Source of the DNA: CAYQDR01 sp964416315
GTDB lineage: Bacteria > Methylomirabilota > Methylomirabilia > Rokubacteriales > DASRDR01
Direction of reading: 5' to 3'
Assembly (NCBI GenBank): GCA_964416315.1
Contig: CAYQDR010000172.1
Location: forward strand, 1 to 7,835
Length of the DNA stretch: 7,835 nucleotides
Positions 6,940 through 7,835 of the stretch are shown in pieces. The translations under genes were made by a program, and so were the position numbers. Each line of letters starts with the position of its first letter. Within the stretch, counting starts at the first letter, position 1. A model generated the notes under the pieces. The model made no database searches. It was not told where the DNA came from and saw only the letters and a list, made by a program, of their open reading frames with translations.

Positions 6940-6968
6940 CTGATAACAGCGGATCGCCTCATTGTCAA
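6940..6968 (-). promoter_or_regulatory. Sigma70-type promoter of the importer operon
   Basis: On the minus strand a perfect -35 hexamer TTGACA (6968-6963) is followed by exactly 17 bases and then TATCAG (6945-6940), which matches 4 of 6 positions of TATAAT. A TGn extended -10 element (TGT, 6948-6946) directly precedes it. The predicted transcription start is near 6933, leaving a leader of about 18 bases to TTG 6915 or about 33 to GTG 6900. It sits in the only gap that separates the amidase pair from the importer genes. It is one of the few AT-richer spots in a very GC-rich window, which strengthens the call. No operator symmetry is obvious beside it. Confidence 0.75.
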
Positions 6969-7000
6969 GGGCCTTTGCGCGCCCGGGCAGGCGAGTCGGC

Positions 7001-7076
7001 CCGACGCTGAAGGCGTCGGCGGCCCGCCCATGCTCTGGCTCGGCGATCTCCGAGCTGAACAGGGTGTGTGTTCAGC
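7001..7076 (-). terminator. Cluster of three stem-loops downstream of the amidase/small-protein pair
   Basis: Reading the minus strand, the first stem is GCTGAACA with TGTTCAGC (7076-7069 and 7061-7054, 8 bp, 7-base loop) and contains the stop codon of the small membrane protein. The second is GCTCGG with CCGAGC (7055-7050 and 7043-7038, 6 bp, 6-base loop); it shares two bases with the first, so the two compete slightly. The third is CCGACGC with GCGTCGG (7019-7013 and 7007-7001, 7 bp, 5-base loop). All are perfect pairs. None is followed by a T-run, so if they terminate transcription they do so weakly or with factor help. Their position, between the end of one gene pair and the promoter of the next operon, is where a terminator would be expected. 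Confidence 0.5.
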
Positions 7077-7245
7077 GCCCCGCGCCGCGGTCGCCGTAGC
7101 GCAGGGTCTGCACGAAGTCGTAGAGCAGCATGAGGACCACGCCCACGATAATGATGGTGAGGGGTAGCGCCCTGATCCACCAGACCAGGATGCCCAGGAA
7201 CGCCAGCAGCATGGCGATGCCGACGAGGCCGGTGACGAGGGTCAT
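7072..7245 (-). CDS. Small two-helix membrane protein, unknown function
   Basis: 57 residues, start ATG 7245, overlapping the amidase stop by 4 bases (ATGA), so it is probably translated by coupling. Two hydrophobic stretches are clear: about residues 4-24 (VTGLVGIAMLLAFLGILVWW) and 29-45 (LTIIIVGVVLMLLYD). The short turn between them contains one Arg and a Pro (IRALPL), and the C-terminus is charged and polar (QTLRYGDRGAGR). I do not recognise a family. The frame stays open upstream to 7473, but that part is Arg/Pro/Ala-rich shadow of the amidase gene; the ATG at the overlap, with a membrane-protein composition after it, is the natural start. It could be an inner-membrane accessory to the amidase or simply a neighbour. 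It is a likely real gene because overlap, start and hydrophobic pattern all agree. Confidence 0.72.
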   Translation of the reverse strand: MTLVTGLVGIAMLLAFLGILVWWIRALPLTIIIVGVVLMLLYDFVQTLRYGDRGAGR

Positions 7246-7835
7246 CTCGGCGATCTTCCCTTCCGGGCGGGTCGCGAACCGGCTCGGCGGGCGGCTGGCG
7301 CCTTCTGGCCGCGGCGACGTCCCGGGGTCCCGAGGGTCTTGACCAGCCAGCGAGCGGTCCGCAGAAGGCGGGCATCCCCGTCCCGGCGCCCGACGAGCTG
7401 CACGCCCAGCGGCATCCCCGCCCCCGATCGCAGCAGCGGCAACGTCACCGCGGGCGTGCCGAGATACGTCCACAGGGTGCAGAAGATCGGATCGCCGGTG
7501 GTCTCGAGCCCGCGCGGCGCCTCGCCGGGCGCCGCCGGCGTGACGATCGCGTCGTACTCGTCGAACACGGGGTCGATGGCGGCGTTGAGCGCCGGGATGC
7601 CGGCGACCGCGGCCGCGTAGTCGACCGCCGCGTGCCCGCGCCCGCGCTCGATGAGCGCGCGCAGCACGGCGCTGAGGCGGTCGCGGCCCTTCTCGTAGTC
7701 GCGCCGGAGGTTGTGCGCCATCTCGACTTCCATGATGGTGCGGTGCATCTCGACGGCGCGCGCGACGCGCGCGCCGAGGTCGACCTCGGCGACCGCCTCG
7801 CCCAGCGCCTCGACGAGCTCGGCGAAGGCCTCGCG
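7242..7835 (-). CDS. Amidase-signature family hydrolase, C-terminal part (5' end outside window)
   Basis: 197 residues of the C-terminal part of an amidase-signature enzyme; these hydrolyse carboxamide C-N bonds with a Ser-cisSer-Lys triad. The triad lies in the N-terminal half, outside the window, so activity cannot be judged. Family sequence is seen in YDAIVTPAAPGEAP (94-107 of the visible part), TYLGTPAVTLPL (123-134) and GMPLGVQLVGRRDGDARLL (140-158), where the family normally ends after a short helix (RTARWLVKTL). The frame is open to the window edge at 7835, so ATG 7748 is internal. A basic tail of about 28 residues (from 170, rich in Arg, Lys, Ala and Pro) extends past the usual end and is unusual. 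Nearest relatives could be GatA-like or general amidases; the substrate is unknown. The 3' end overlaps the small membrane protein by 4 bases. Confidence 0.9.
   Translation of the reverse strand, partial: REAFAELVEALGEAVAEVDLGARVARAVEMHRTIMEVEMAHNLRRDYEKGRDRLSAVLRALIERGRGHAAVDYAAAVAGIPALNAAIDPVFDEYDAIVTPAAPGEAPRGLETTGDPIFCTLWTYLGTPAVTLPLLRSGAGMPLGVQLVGRRDGDARLLRTARWLVKTLGTPGRRRGQKAPAARRAGSRPARKGRSPR

Noticed and set aside
5953..7167. 404-codon plus-strand frame opposite the livK-like gene
   Set aside because: It spans the minus-strand binding-protein gene and its promoter, and the translation is low-complexity Arg/Val/Asp/Gly.
7246..7473. Upstream extension of the 57-residue membrane protein
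   Set aside because: The added 76 residues are Arg/Pro/Ala-rich shadow of the amidase gene; the hydrophobic protein begins cleanly at the ATGA overlap.

Overview
This is a high-GC bacterial window in which every supportable gene lies on the minus strand, so the biological reading order runs from base 7835 down to base 1. The long plus-strand reading frames are antisense shadows typical of high-GC DNA. The gene style (a Tat-exported substrate-binding protein in a Liv-type cassette, GTG and TTG starts, tight overlaps, weak Shine-Dalgarno sites) would fit an uncultivated soil or groundwater bacterium such as Methylomirabilota/Rokubacteria or a proteobacterium. That placement is inference; no taxonomic marker is present.

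Layout along the minus strand. (1) 7835-7242 is the C-terminal part of an amidase-signature family enzyme, cut by the window edge. It overlaps by 4 bases a 57-residue two-helix membrane protein (7245-7072). (2) 7076-7001 holds three consecutive small stem-loops that probably end or attenuate the amidase transcript. (3) At 6968-6940 there is a convincing sigma70-type promoter with a perfect -35 box, a 17-base spacer and an extended -10. (4) 6915-1 is a branched-chain-amino-acid-type (HAAT) ABC importer operon: a Tat-signal periplasmic binding protein (livK-like), a 758-residue secreted protein with a family-5 (peptide/opine-type) binding-protein-like core, permeases livH and livM, and ATPases livG and livF. 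livF is cut by the window edge.

The importer is conventional in its membrane and ATPase parts. Solute is captured outside the membrane by the livK-like protein, passed through the LivH-LivM pore, and driven by LivG-LivF ATP hydrolysis. Three things are not conventional. A large divergent second extracytoplasmic protein sits between the binding protein and the permeases. A very stable 22-bp RNA hairpin lies between the two binding-protein genes, and a second hairpin lies in a 174-base gap between livM and livG, which suggests graded expression along one transcript. The livK-like protein appears to have lost about 70 residues, the whole first strand and helices of its fold, through an in-frame deletion or an assembly collapse.

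I see no CRISPR array, insertion sequence, rRNA or tRNA. No stretch longer than 300 bases is without a gene.
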